Assembly (NCBI GenBank): GCA_025201765.1
Contig: MU623390.1
Coordinates: 1-64,000, forward strand
Length of the DNA stretch: 64,000 nucleotides
Source of the DNA: Daldinia sp. FL1419
Lineage: Eukaryota; Ascomycota; Sordariomycetes; Xylariales; Hypoxylaceae
Direction of reading: 5' to 3'
This document shows, one piece after another, positions 11,283-23,262 of the stretch. The notes beneath the pieces are model-generated. The model had not been told where the DNA came from and did not search any database. It saw nothing but the letters and a program-made list of their open reading frames with translations. The position numbers and the translations under genes were made by a program. Positions within the stretch are counted from its first letter, which is position 1, and every line of letters starts with the position of its first letter.

Positions 11283-13978
11283 TTATCCAATAAATTCCGT
11301 GCTTACCAACGTCTCCCAAGGCCTCCGTGTCTCCCAAACCTTTTGCATAAGCCGACGTGCATTATGAATCTAGAGAGCTGTTTAGCAACGACTGATCCGA
11401 AATGATTGAACCGATTAGACTTACCTGTGTCATCCCGTGGTTCTCGGCTGTCATGAATCTTTTGAGTACTAGAGCCCTCTGTCCCTCGTCAATGGCATCG
11501 CATCCCGCCGTAAACATAGGAAACAGAAGACAAGATTCCGCCGTACCGCCTGGTCGGATACGACCGAGACAATCTATGATCTTCTGCACTGCAATCTGGA
11601 CAGGTTTGTCTTCAGTTGGCTTCCCCATGATTCTACGATAGAGATGGACGAGCCCAGCCCAGTGGAAAGCCTCGTTAGTTGCCTCCATCTCTCGCCTATC
11701 CCACTTTTCCACATCTCCTTTCTTGTGTATATGCTTGCAAGGCACCGGCAACTGAATCATGCTATCCTTAATAGCTGCTTCGATCCTCAAAGCCTGTTCC
11801 AATACCTCGTCGCTAGGTTCCCAGTCTTGTCTCACATCAAGATTATCTCCGATGCGCTCGGAATCACATTTCCTAGCTAGGTCAGCAATATTGGCAAGAA
11901 GGTAGATGCACCGCGTGGTGAAGCCCATGATGCAGTCTATCTCGTCGTAGCCATCTATGATGTCATCTACTTCGTAGTCGAATATCCAGGTTGATGATGA
12001 GTCTTTTGGTCCTCCGCTTAGACTCCCTATAACGTCAAGATATGCAGCCCAGCTCCACAGAAAAGAGCAGACCGGGTCGTGGCGGAAGTTTGACTGGAAC
12101 CCGCGAAGGCCACCCGGACGGGCAGTAATGAGTTCTCGAGCAAGACCTAGATGTCTTTGCCATGGCATATCATATCCGAACACCTTCGGTGAGATTATCT
12201 CTAGCGATGCCAGCATAATTGCCGTTGCAAGGTTCGCGTCCGAGAAATTTTTGTCCGGATCGTTCAAGTCCTGTCTCAGAGCAGGGAATACATTGTCAAC
12301 CCACGTAGCAATCCGGATTGTAGGCTCCGGGTGGTTCAAGACACGTGCTCTATGCGAGGCTGTTGGTCTAATTTTAGTATGAGTTTAACCACACGGATAA
12401 TCGGTATCCTTACCAGAGTACGCTAGGAGAAGAGCTAGGAGATTATCATTCTTAACAGCCATCTGTGGAAGTATTGTCCGAAAGGGATTCGCGTGTGGGT
12501 CATCGTAAGGGACAAGAACTTCGCGAATATTTAGTTTCTCGTTAGCTGAGGCAAGAGGGCTTAATTACCTCGAGCGGTATGGTTTAAGAAATGATGCTAG
12601 TTCGTAGGATATAAGTTCATGGTTCACTGCCGATTGGAAAGTATAACTCACGAAATACTGTCAAATATTAGGTATGACTTGAAATATTTTGGGACGACGC
12701 TACTCACAAGAAGGTTCATAGGGTTGTCAATAAGCCTGGTAGATTGTTAATATGAGCCATAAAGCAAATACTTTCGTGTTGACGGGTTCTACGTACTGTG
12801 CTGGAAGCGGTTCGAGGCTGCGAGGAATATATATCGAAACTGGCTTTGAGTAATACCCACCCTCCTCTTCAATGAACTGATTAGTTTCGACCCCGAATCC
12901 GAATTCGGTCCAAACAAAATCATCGCCCGATTCAAAAGGGTTATCCATAAACTCGCGTTGTAATAGCGGTGATGATCCACTAATAGCAATCATGTCTTCA
13001 TTCTTACCCAAATCACGATCAGGAAAACCGCGGTCAATGCCGTAATACGTCGCTTCTGTCGACACACGCGTTCTAGTGTCTATTGGTGGTAGGCTAGCCC
13101 TTACCAGACTAGCACTTTCGTCCTGCAAGGTTTGAGGACCCGGAGGTATCGACAAAAGTGAATTTACGGAAAGTCTCCGACTCGCGTGACGTTGATCATC
13201 GTCGCTATACGTAGACGATGTGGTAGGGGTCAGAGGAGAAGTAGAAGTTAAGCCAGATCCAACTGTGAACCTAAAGGATGCCACGCTCGAATCTAGAGTC
13301 GAGCTGGCCGCCGAGTTGTGCCTTTGTTCGATCGGATGTGCTGATTGGGGATCAGGATTTTGAAGGTCTGACGCTAGCTTCGTGCGCTTGCTGGCAGGTA
13401 AAGGTTCCATATCACCGATAGTCGTCGATGATGAATTGTCTAAAGGAACTGCTAACTGGGAGAGCATCCTATTGCGGTCGAGCTTTGGCTGGCTTTGCAG
13501 GCCAGTTAGGGGTTCGAGCCTTCGTGTCCCTGGGTTGTCAGATGAAGGATACTGGTGAACTAGCTTGAACCCTCTAGCAGGCAGGGGCGGGGATAAAACT
13601 TCCTGGCCGAAGTCAAGCACACCGGGCTCTGGCCGCTTTCCCCTTCGACCTTCCCAGTTCAAACGGATGCTATAGTCACATTTTTCACCTGTTCTTTGAC
13701 AACTTTAATCAAGGGCTTGTTAGCTACCATATATACCGCAAAGGAAGCATGGGAGATGCAAGATGAAATAGAGCCATGTACTTTAAACAATGGGGCCGTT
13801 CCTCGCCGCATTTGATCTTACGGTTTTTACACGGCCTACGGTGAGAGTCAGCGTAACAGTAAGGCAAGAGGAGGGCAATGGCTGAGTAACGAGGGTAATA
13901 TATATAATACGCATACCAGCATCCGTTTCGACTTCGCCTTTTCGGTTCAGGTGCGCCGGGTCTTTTCGGACGTGGCAT
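11283..13978 (-). CDS. Zn(II)2Cys6 regulator with Fungal_trans_2-type C-terminus
   Basis: Predicted nuclear transcription factor of 736 residues. Nine exons restore one frame: 13917-13978, 13782-13835, 12797-13702, 12708-12735, 12652-12657, 12569-12596, 12414-12518, 11425-12359 and 11283-11369. Residues 20-47 form the binuclear zinc cluster, C20-X2-C23-X6-C30-X6-C37-X2-C40-X6-C47, split by two introns. A disordered Ser/Thr/Pro linker follows (about 60-300). The remainder (YYSKP..IPRSLEPLP, HHFLNHTARVLVPYDD, NPFRTILPQMAVKND, LLLAYSASHRAR) is the alpha-helical regulatory domain I associate with the Fungal_trans_2 family; the end RPWETLVSTEFIG is also typical. The fifth exon would be only TATTTC (Tyr-Phe). 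No target genes can be inferred from the neighbours. Confidence 0.88.
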
Positions 13979-15697
13979 TATACGCCGGCGACTCTTATGA
14001 ACGGCGAGTAGCCTAAGTGTGGGAAATTGTACGAGCACAATATCCCTCGTTCCGACAGCGACTGTGGCGCATATTCGACATGCAGGACTCTCGGTTTGAG
14101 AGGAAGCTGTTAACTGGGAAGGATTGTTACACGATTTGCTGACAAATGCAGGATAAGATGAAGGATGAGATGGTACAGTTGCAATTCCCAGTTTACAAGA
14201 AGCTGGTTGTGAGAGGAATACCGAATATCTTCGGTGGTGGTGGGAGGGCAACTTTATGGTCGATCCGGGGTTTGAAAAATGGGAAAATGGGATTGAGATT
14301 GATATTATATAGCTCTGTGCCTTAACACACAACTTCTTCTTCCTTGCAGGAGTGGTAGTAGGGGAGTGGTAGCGAGAGGTGGATAAGGCAAGTGATATAA
14401 TAGTAGGTAGTGACGAATATAACTAGGTGTTGCTAATACCCTCCTCTCTCTCTCTCTTTTTTTATTTTTTTTTCTTCTCTTTCTCACACACACGTGTACA
14501 TATACACATGCACACACACTTTCACTCCATCTCTCTTTCTTTAGTTTAGCAATGCGAGAAAGATAAGGCCAAGACTAGGTGCAGTAGGAAAGGCAGCGGA
14601 ACGACGGGGATGATTGACCAAAGGGATGTGGTAAGCGCACATTCTGCAAGACCCCGGGAATGAGAGTCCCGGAATCCCATATGACGACTGGAATTGGTCA
14701 AGTCCCTCTGCACTGGAACCGGGGATGGTCACGTATGCTGGTAGGCCGTATGTGGTAGGAGGACAAGGAGACAAGGGTTTCGAAGGCACGGCCTTTAGTG
14801 GAAAAGCGAGGAGGGAAAAAAAAAATGGTAGTGTATATGTGTCACAGTGTAGTATAAACTATATATATACTGTATATAATAATGTTCCACACGTGCTACC
14901 CCGCTTTACGCTCTCGCACAGCTAAACACTACTAGCCTGCTAATCCGGCCAATGCAGCCAACATTAACTGGATGGGGGTTCAATTCTATGCTTTTGTAAT
15001 AGCTATTCCTACGCTAGAATTTTCGAATTCTTATATTATATTCATACGTGGACGTCACAAAAATCCGGAAATTCGGTATCGTATATCGTGTTATGGTACA
15101 GTGTGCGCCTTATTTATCTCGAAATCGTGGGGTACATTCGTATCTAAACCTACTAGACTAGTACTATTATGTACCTAGGCTTGCTAATGCCAGTTGGGCT
15201 GTGGAAGTGCGTGTGTGCGTGCAGCAAGGAACAGCTTACACAAGACTTTTAAAGTCCTAGGTTAATCGGGTGGGGCAGATAGTGGAGTTCTACCTTAGTA
15301 CCTCTTACCCTATCATCTCATACTATCGGAACCCGTAAGGACTGAAAAGACGATGAACTTGAAGGGGCGGGCACTTACTAGGTACCTAGGTACTTAGTAC
15401 CTAGTTAGTACCTAAGTGGAGAGCTTACCTAACCCATTGTTTAGATTAACTAGCTCTAGATTAGAAGCTTACAACATGCAACGCCGGGAATTTTAAGAGC
15501 CATTTGTAGCCTTATCATAGCCCTGTGTAGAATATAAATAATATTTCCTCTAGCGATCGAGTTTCTTATTAATAGAAGCTCAAGTTAATTAAGGTCGCCA
15601 TAATAACTGATCGAAACTTACATCTATCATTCCAATTACACAGCGATCTTCTCGGCCACTCTTTCCTAGCGGTAACCTAGCCATCCGGCTCTACGAG
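13979..15697. promoter_or_regulatory. Divergent intergenic region, 1.7 kb
   Basis: Separates the minus-strand Zn2Cys6 gene from the plus-strand PPWD1-like gene, so both promoters must lie here. Read 5' to 3' on +, 14441-14545 is a CT-rich then CA-rich low-complexity tract. 15380-15415 is a cluster of taggtacctaggtacttagtacctag-type palindromes. Short frames in this interval look non-coding. Confidence 0.5.
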
Positions 15698-17613
15698 ATG
15701 GGCGAAGAAAATAATAACAAGAGAAGTCATTCTGACTTCAACGAAAACAATGGTAACGATATGAGTTTGTGATATCATCGCACATATGATATAACTAACG
15801 TTATACCCTAGATAGCTCTTCAGACGATGATATGGGACCGCGGTTGCCTTCTACGGTAGGCGCACCCAAGAAAAAACGACGCGTTCTACCGCACGAGAAG
15901 CTCTATATCGAAGCGCTACCTAAGTCGGCACGTTACTCCAAATCTCTTATGCACAAGGAACAATTATCCTTCGTAAACGTTACGCGATCCGATTTCCTCA
16001 TTACAACATCCGTCGATGGTGTTGTCAAGTTCTGGAAGAAGATTGAGCAAGGAATTGAATTCATCAAGGAGTTTAGGGCTCACCAAGGCGAAGTACGGTC
16101 GGTTTCAGTCAGTCATGACGGGCGAAGCTTTGCGACAGCTGGCTTCGACAAGACTATCAAGATCTTTGATGTCATTACTTTCGACCTTCTTTCTATGCTT
16201 CCCCTCGACTACGTTCCCAAGTCTGTTTGTTGGGTACATAAACTTGGTGCTTCATTACCACTATTAGCTGTTTCAGACGACTCGAAACCGTTAATTTACA
16301 TATATGATGGGCGGGGAGAGAGCCAGACGCCAATACATATTATTAAAGGTCTACATAGGAGTCCTGTGTCGATAATGGCTTTCAATGACGCCTACGACTG
16401 TGTGGTATCTGCCGACAACAGCGGAATGCTCGAGTACTGGTCGCCAAGCAACAACTACGAGAAGCCCGAAAATGTATTTCAGTACAAGAGCTCTACTAGT
16501 CTCTTCGATTTCAAGAAAGCAAAGTCAACGCCAGTTTCTCTAACGATATCACCTTCAGGTCATCAATTTGTCACATTCTCCCTCCCCGATCGCAAGATTC
16601 GCGTTTTCGACTTCGCCTCTGCTAAATTGTACCGCACATATGACGAATCTCTTCAAGTTATTGAATATATGCAACGAGCAGGGACGACCACACAAAAACT
16701 AGACGACGTTGATTTCGGAAGACGGCTTGCTGCGGAGCGCGAGATTGAGTCTCCTTCGCTTCGGGACAAGGTCAACGTTATTTTTGACGAATCAGGACAC
16801 TTCGTTTTATACGGGTCCATCATCGGTATAAAAGTGTTGAACACATATACCAATCAAATCGTCAAAGTATATGGGAAAGATGAACATGTACGTCCAATCA
16901 ACCTGGCTATATACCAAGGTCAACCCCAGAAAAAAGGTGTTACAACTGTAGCAATGGCTGCCTCTAGCAATCCCCTTTTACAAGAGTCAGAGGCGAGAGA
17001 TCCAATACTTTTTACGACAGCCGTGGGGAAGGTTCGCTTTTACATGTTTACGAACGATGAAGAAATATCTAGATCAGAAAGAGACGTACAAAACGAGAAG
17101 CCGACCATACTCAATCCCAAACAGGCTATCCAGAAAAAGATTGGTGAGACTGGTACTTCAGCCGTCCTTCATACGACATATGGAGACATCCACATCCGAC
17201 TATTCCCCGACGCCGCGCCGAAGGCCGTCGAGAACTTTGTCACTCACTCCAAACGCGGATACTACAACAACACCATATTCCACAGAGTAATACGCAAGTT
17301 CATGATCCAAGGAGGTGATCCTCTAGGGGACGGTACGGGTGGTGAGAGTATATGGGGAAAGGAGTTTGAGGATGAGTTTAGCACACTCAAACATGATAAA
17401 CCTTATACTGTCAGTATGGCGAACGCTGGTCCAAATACCAACGGAAGTCAGTTTTTCATCACTACGGAGAAGACGCCATGGCTTGATAATAAGCATACGG
17501 TATTCGGGAGGGTAGTGCAGGGGCTAGATGTAGTCCACAAGATAGAGAACGTGCGAACGTACAAAGAGAAACCCGAGGAGGATATCAAGATCCTCAATAT
17601 TGATATATCATAA
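15698..17613 (+). CDS. PPWD1-like WD40-cyclophilin peptidyl-prolyl isomerase
   Basis: Nuclear cyclophilin of the PPWD1/Cyp15 class, a family found with spliceosomes, that catalyses prolyl cis-trans isomerisation. Exon 1 is 15698-15752, intron 59 nt with an ACTAAC branch site, exon 2 is 15812-17613; product 618 residues. The N-terminus is acidic (SSSDDDM) followed by a basic PKKKRRV stretch at 37-43, close to the classical monopartite nuclear signal. WD40 repeats occupy roughly 60-370 (for example SVDGVVKFWKK, GFDKTIKIFDV, DNSGMLEYWSP). The cyclophilin domain fills about 464-618 and keeps the catalytic Arg in FHRVI, FMIQGGDPLGDGTGG, SQFFIT and the Trp of TPWLDNKHTVFGRV, so it should be active. 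The first ATG after the leader is used because it supplies the acidic start and joins in frame. Confidence 0.93.
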
Positions 17614-18326
17614 GGTCTTGTATATACCTAGATAAATATCGAGTTGCACATACAAAGGTAGTCATTTGTATATAGCTCGATAATATTCAATTCAATTAAG
17701 AGCTCGAGATTGCATGTCATAAAATCATATATGACATATAACTCGAAAATGACTTAATATTAATAGTCAAGCATAAATTGTTCGAAAGAATTACTGACTT
17801 CAACGCGGATAAAGCATATGCTGTGGCTTGTAAGACTTATAAAATTGAGACATGGATGTACATATGTACCTTAGGTATGTATAGCCACAACTACGTCATC
17901 GTAAAAGTCGATAAATCTGTCAAAATCTTAAAAAGCCGTCGTCGCGAGTCCCGGCAACTCTCAGACCTTGTGCGTCCGGCACTTGGCGTCATTGGTAGAT
18001 CGTTTTACTACATTAGGTAACAGGTACTTCCTCTAGGCTCTTATGTAGGTAGAACACGGACAGGACGCAAGACCCGAGATTCCGGTTGGACGAATCCACT
18101 TCTCACATCTTTCAGCCACAATAAATAACTCGATAAGATACTTATTAATCTATACAAGGGCAACTTGCAATATATTTATTGCATGCACGTATTTAACCTA
18201 ACAGCATTGCGACAACTTGTATTCCGCCATCTAAGTTAGATCATCAGTACCTACCTACCTAGGTAGGTACTAGTCAAAGCAATTCATACAAAGTTTAAGT
18301 CACAAGTTTGCCGCCAAAATCCGAAA
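17614..18326. other. Intergenic, 3' of the PPWD1-like gene
   Basis: 0.7 kb between two plus-strand genes. 18248-18275 holds cctacctacctaggtaggtac, another copy of the recurrent palindrome, about 50 nt before the next start codon. A short plus-strand frame at 17778-18020 shows no recognisable protein. Confidence 0.5.
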
Positions 18327-19116
18327 ATGACTGTTCGACATCCGCTTCAGAGGCTCGCGTCTCCGTCGAGACAATTTTCCCTTCTCTTTCACTTAGTGGG
18401 AATAGTATCTTTCGGGAAGTCATTCCAGTTTTTGAGCACATGGGAAACGCCAATGTCCGCCGCCTTTGGTGGACATTTCCAGTTTCTTACCATTATTGGG
18501 TTGTCTCTCGCCCTATGCACCTTCGTGGTCGGGTTTCTAGCCGACGTTACTCTGTCTTCCCGGCTATTTAAACTAAAGAATATCCTCTCCGTATGCTCGG
18601 CGCCGCTAGAGGTATTGATCAGCATTCTATACTGGGGCCTCTGCGCCATCGATAAAAGCTTGGTGTTTCCGCCTGAGTTCCAGCTCGATTTGTTACCAGA
18701 CGTGGGATTTCACGCTACGCCAGCAGTTTTCCTAGCGGTAGATTTATTACTTCTCAGTCCCCCGTGGACGATTCACGGCTTCCCAGCGTTGGCCTTGAGC
18801 GAATCCTTTGCGCTTCTGTATTGGCTCTGGGTAGAGTACTGCTTCTCTCGTAATGGCTGGTAAGTTGCTTTGTCTTATATCTCCTTTGTCTAATTACCAA
18901 AAACTCTTTGTCGGATCTAACATCTCGAAAAGGTACCCCTATCCCATTTTCGATCAGTTAAGCACGTGGCAACGTGTGCTATTGTTTACGTTCTCTGCCT
19001 TGTTGATGACAGGGAGTACCATGGCTTTAAAATGGACCTATGGAAAGATAAACGGTATCGAGGAATTTAAGAAAGAAGCCGTTGCGGACCCTGCGGGCAT
19101 CCGAAAGAAGAAATGA
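18327..19116 (+). CDS. FAR-17a/AIG1-like integral membrane protein
   Basis: Polytopic membrane protein of 238 residues from exons 18327-18859 and 18933-19116; the 73-nt intron has a TCTAACA branch site and splits the Trp codon of NGWYPYPIF. Family hallmarks visible are GGHFQFLT, APLEVLISILYW and YPYPIF near the C-terminus, with six or so hydrophobic segments and a lysine-rich end (GIRKKK) that could act as an ER-retrieval tail. In the animal relatives AIG1 and ADTRP, a Thr and a His are needed to hydrolyse fatty-acid esters of hydroxy fatty acids. Thr55 and His129 sit in equivalent contexts here, so a hydrolase role is possible but inferred. Fungal members are not well characterised. Confidence 0.82.
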
Positions 19117-19917
19117 ATGAGATTCCCATATACATATTAGGGTACCCAGTACCCGGTAGGTACTTAATACTTGGCTGGAGGACATCTCTCGGAATTGGGC
19201 GTATCAAAGCTTTAGGTACGTTCAATAAACATTAACTAGATGGTCTTATCGGACGAACCGAGTTTTCAAAGGGAGTCAAGATAATGGACATGGAGCTACT
19301 AGAATACATGGGTTAGATGGAAGTTCTTTGATAGTAGATGATATAAATTATAGTTGAGAAAAAGACCATTTAGACCATTCCTTCGATCAGAACTTGGTAA
19401 TCTATACCCAAGAGTTCCCCAGTTTCTGAACTTCTCTTTTTCTCTCTAGAAATATACTAAGAGAAGTCGTAGGCGTTTCTATACTCCTATAGTACCTAGA
19501 AGCACTGATAAAAGCAGTACTTCACATGCACAGAAGTTACTTATATTCAATTTAGGTACCTATTTGGGGTATTGTACATGCACGCAAGCAGTCTCAAACC
19601 AAACCCCTGCTAGGTGGCTAAAAGTTGGTCTCTTAACGGGTAAGAGTAACCCCGCCATCGGAGCTATCCCCCCCCCCCGGGATTGCTCACTAAAAATTTC
19701 ACTAAATTGACCCACCCCCACCATGACTCTTGACTGCATAGGCTTATATTTATTTTCTAGATCTTGCGACGATCGACTGCTTTTGCGACAGAAGGATAAT
19801 TATACCACTTCCAAGTTTACCGCCTATCTCTTGTTAGGCGCTAAGTTTCTTTGAAAATTTGGTTATATTCTATTGCATTACCCACAAGAGACTCTTGTTT
19901 ACTTTCATCTGCCTGTC
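19117..19917. other. Intergenic upstream of DAHP synthase
   Basis: 0.8 kb. Contains ggtacccagtacccggtaggtac at about 19140 and a run of about 11 C at 19668-19678. The last 200 nt probably include the DAHP synthase promoter and leader. No coding sequence seen. Confidence 0.5.
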
Positions 19918-21233
19918 ATGTCTGTAAGTTATATTCCAAACTTGGTCCTACGCAGGACAGGCTTACATAGCTGACTCATGATCTTGAAGAGCTTCTACAT
20001 TCAGAACAAGGACGTCGGCAACAAGGCTACTTGCGACGATTGGAGAAGTAGGTATAGATCTTCATAAGACAGAGGATCCTAGAGCTAATTGATTACTTAG
20101 TTCGCGGTTACAATCCGCTAACACCTCCGGATCTACTGCAACATGAAATTCCACTTACCCCCAAAGCAAAGCAAACCGTTCTCCAAAGCCGCGATGAAGT
20201 AGTAGCTGTAGTCAATGGAACCGACGAGAAGCAGAGGCTCCTGGTCATCATTGGTCCATGTTCCATCCATGACCCCAAGTCGGCCCTCGAATACTGCGAC
20301 AGACTACTAAAGGAGAAAGAGAGGCACAAGGACGAGCTACTCATTGTAATGCGAGCCTACCTTGAGAAACCGAGAACAACAGTAGGCTGGAAGGGTCTAA
20401 TAAACGACCCCGACATTGACAACAGCTTCCATATCAACAAAGGACTGCGCATGTCAAGGCAGCTTTTCGTCGACCTTAATGACAAAGGAATGCCAATCGC
20501 TAGTGAAATGTTGGATACCATCTCCCCTCAGTTTCTAGCAGATGTTCTTTCGGCTGGAGCCGTGGGCGCTAGAACAACCGAGAGTCAATTGCACCGGGAA
20601 CTGGCGAGTGGCCTATCGTTCCCAGTAGGATTCAAGAATGGTACCGACGGAACGTTAGGTGTTGCCATTGACGCCATCGGTGCCGTCAAGCATCCTCATC
20701 ATTTCCTTTCCGTAACTAAGCCCGGGGTTGTGGCAATTGTTGGTACTGTCGGTAACGATGATTGCTTTGTAATCCTCCGGGGCGGAAGCCGTGGCACCAA
20801 TTATGACGCGAAGAGCATCGCCGAGGCTAAGGCTGCCCTAGCTAAAGGAAACCTACGACAACGGCTCATGGTGGATTGCAGCCACGGTAACTCGCTGAAG
20901 AACCACAAAAATCAGCCTAAGGTTGCTGCCGACCTAGCAGGGCAAATCTCCAAGGGAGAAACTGCCATTATGGGAGTTATGATCGAGAGCCATCTCAATG
21001 AAGGTGAGCAATTCGTGTGATTAAGTCCCAATCCTAGTTTGCTAATCATTCGCTTCCATTTAGGCAGCCAGAAAGTACCCAAAGAAGGGAAGGCTGGTTT
21101 GCAGTACGGTGTCAGTATCACAGATGCCTGCATCGGATGGGAAGACACGGAATCAGTCCTTGCTACCCTTGCTAATGCCGTCAAAGAGCGAAGGAAGGTA
21201 AATGGTGTGAATGGCACGAATGGACATGCGTAA
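19918..21233 (+). CDS. 3-deoxy-7-phosphoheptulonate (DAHP) synthase
   Basis: First enzyme of the shikimate pathway: condenses phosphoenolpyruvate with erythrose 4-phosphate to give DAHP for aromatic amino acids. Exons 19918-19923, 19990-20047, 20101-21003 and 21064-21233 give 378 residues, normal for the yeast Aro3/Aro4 family. The first coding exon holds only Met-Ser. Motifs visible are IIGPCSIHDP, RAYLEKPRTTVGWKG, GARTTESQLHRELASG, PVGFKNGTDG, ILRGGSRGTNYDA, DCSHGNS and YGVSITDACIGWE, covering the phosphate- and metal-binding residues. Whether it is the phenylalanine- or tyrosine-inhibited isoform cannot be decided from the sequence alone. Introns 2 and 3 have TAATT/CTAAT branch sites. A 26-nt A run follows the stop codon at 21267. 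Confidence 0.96.
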
Positions 21234-21983
21234 ATCGGCAATATCTCAACGGGGGTCGTAGTTTATAAAAAAAAAAAAAAAAAAAAAAAAAATTGCCAAA
21301 AAATAGCCAAAAATAGGGAGAAGTAGTCTTGCGATCTGTAACGAAAGGGAGTTTAGGATTCACAAGATATCCAAAGGTTCGGCACACAGGAATAAAAAAA
21401 AAAGACAGCCAAAGCGTGCTCTATGTTGGGATTCTTATTCTTAAATTTCTTGAAAAATAAAGGTTATAGGTTGGCCGGTATTAGGTTTATCACAATGAAA
21501 TACGATGTGAGAATTATATTTATAGTAACCTAGTTAACTATAACTAATTAATTGTTGAATACTGATACTAATGTCTCCGATTCGAGGTTGAAGTTAGGTT
21601 AGGTTGGGGTACATAGTAGGTAAGGTAGCGAAGTTAAAGAAAAGCTCGGTAAAAATAGCTCTTCGTAGGCCGATGGGCGATTCCCGACTCGCTGGGAACT
21701 AAACAAATCAGATCCATCAGATTTTCCAAAAAACCTATTCGAAAGTCTTGGCAGTTACAGTCACGTGTATAGTGGAATAAGCCCAGAGAAGCTAATCTCG
21801 GGCCAATAGGATTTAGGTATTTCCAATTGCTTCAAGGCCTGAGCACTTTTTCATTCAACCTTGTTGTTTAAACCGGTTCGACCTCCTCTCAACCCCAACG
21901 ACGAATCTTAAACCTCCAATACCCATTGACTTTGTCAGCCTGCCCGTCGCCACCTCGTACGAACGGGTAGAATTACGCCCTTC
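21234..21983. other. Intergenic between DAHP synthase and cytochrome c1
   Basis: Begins with the 3' end of the DAHP synthase gene including a homopolymer of about 26 A at 21267-21292, which may be genomic low complexity. The rest is unremarkable and must contain the cytochrome c1 promoter. A minus-strand frame at 21855-22115 overlaps cytochrome c1 exon 1 and is a shadow. Confidence 0.5.
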
Positions 21984-23262
21984 ATGTTGGCAAGGTCTTG
22001 CCTGCGCTCTACGCGCATTTTCAACGGCGCCAGAAATGGCGCGACCGCCTTCACCAAGGTACGCATCGACTGACGTCGTCTCCGAATTCCCATTTACGAA
22101 CCTGATGCCTACCAACTACGACCTTTATGATTATACGTGGTGGAGGAAGAGAATTTTAGCTAACCATTGTCTTTACGTAGCGATCTATCTCGACATCTAG
22201 TGCCGGAGTCGAATCCCCTCTAAAACTAAATGCGGCTGCCGCCGCTTCCACAGCCCTTGCTATCGGTTCTGTGGCATGGTACTACCATCTCTATGGATCT
22301 ACCGCGCATGCCATGACACCCGCCGAGGAAGGGTAAGTCCGAAATTTTATATATGGAACGAGATCGTACGATTTGATCCATCTTCCTCTGGTCCGGCACC
22401 GAAGAACAAATTGGATTCTATCTCTAGTATTATATTCTAGGTGAATGTTGCTGATATGACCATAATTAGTCTGCACCCGACCGCTTATCCCTGGGTTCAC
22501 CAACAATGGTTGAAGACCTTTGACCACCAAGCGTGAGTATAAATATTTATGTTCCCCGAATTTTATCATTACTCACGGGTCCCTAGTCTTCGTCGAGGTT
22601 TCCAGGTTTACCAAGAAGTTTGCGCTGCTTGCCATTCGCTTAGCCGGGTTCCTTATCGAGCACTTGTCGGAACCGTCCTGACGGTAGATGAGGCGAAGGA
22701 ATTGGCGGAACAGAACGAGTACGACACCGAACCTAACGATGAGGGCGAGATCGAGAAGCGACCCGGAAAGCTATCGGATTACATCCCGGCTCCGTACAAG
22801 AACGATGAAGCCGCCCGAGCTGCCAATAACGGTGCCCTCCCCCCTGACCTAAGCTTGATTGTCAAGGGCCGACATGGCGGCTGTGACTACATTTTCAGCT
22901 TATTGACCGGATACCCCGACGAGCCACCTGCGGGTGCTCAGGTTGGCGCTGGTCTTAACTTCAACCCTTACTTCCCGGGAACCGGTATTGCTATGGCCCG
23001 TGTCTTGTACGATGGACTTGTGGAGTACGAGGACGAGACCCCTGCAACTACATCGCAAATGGCCAAGGATGTGGTGGAGTTTTTGAACTGGGCGGCGGAA
23101 CCTGAGATGGATGACCGAAAACGAATGGGAATGAAGGTATTGACTGTTACCGCAGTCCTATTCGCCCTAAGTGTCTGGGTTAAGCGGTACAAGTGGGCAA
23201 CGCTCAAGTCAAGGAAGATCGCCTATGACCCACCAAAGGTAACCAACAAGGTCCGTTCGTAA
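21984..23262 (+). CDS. CYT1: Cytochrome c1, ubiquinol-cytochrome c reductase (complex III)
   Basis: Heme subunit of mitochondrial complex III that passes electrons from the Rieske protein to cytochrome c. Exons 21984-22058, 22181-22332, 22470-22532 and 22587-23262 encode 321 residues. The N-terminus (MLARSCLRSTRIFNGARNG) is a basic presequence, followed by a hydrophobic AAAAASTALAIGSVAWYYHLY sorting segment. LHPTAYPWVHQQWLKTFDHQALRRGFQVY leads into the heme site C109-A-A-C112-H113. PYFPGTGIAMARVLYDG contains the likely axial Met. A single C-terminal membrane anchor (VLTVTAVLFALSVWVKRYKW) ends the protein. Each intron junction was set by frame and by continuity with the conserved family sequence. 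Confidence 0.96.

Noticed and set aside
14305..14517. Minus-strand frame with Arg/Lys/Glu repeats
   Set aside because: Translation of CT/CA simple repeats; low complexity.
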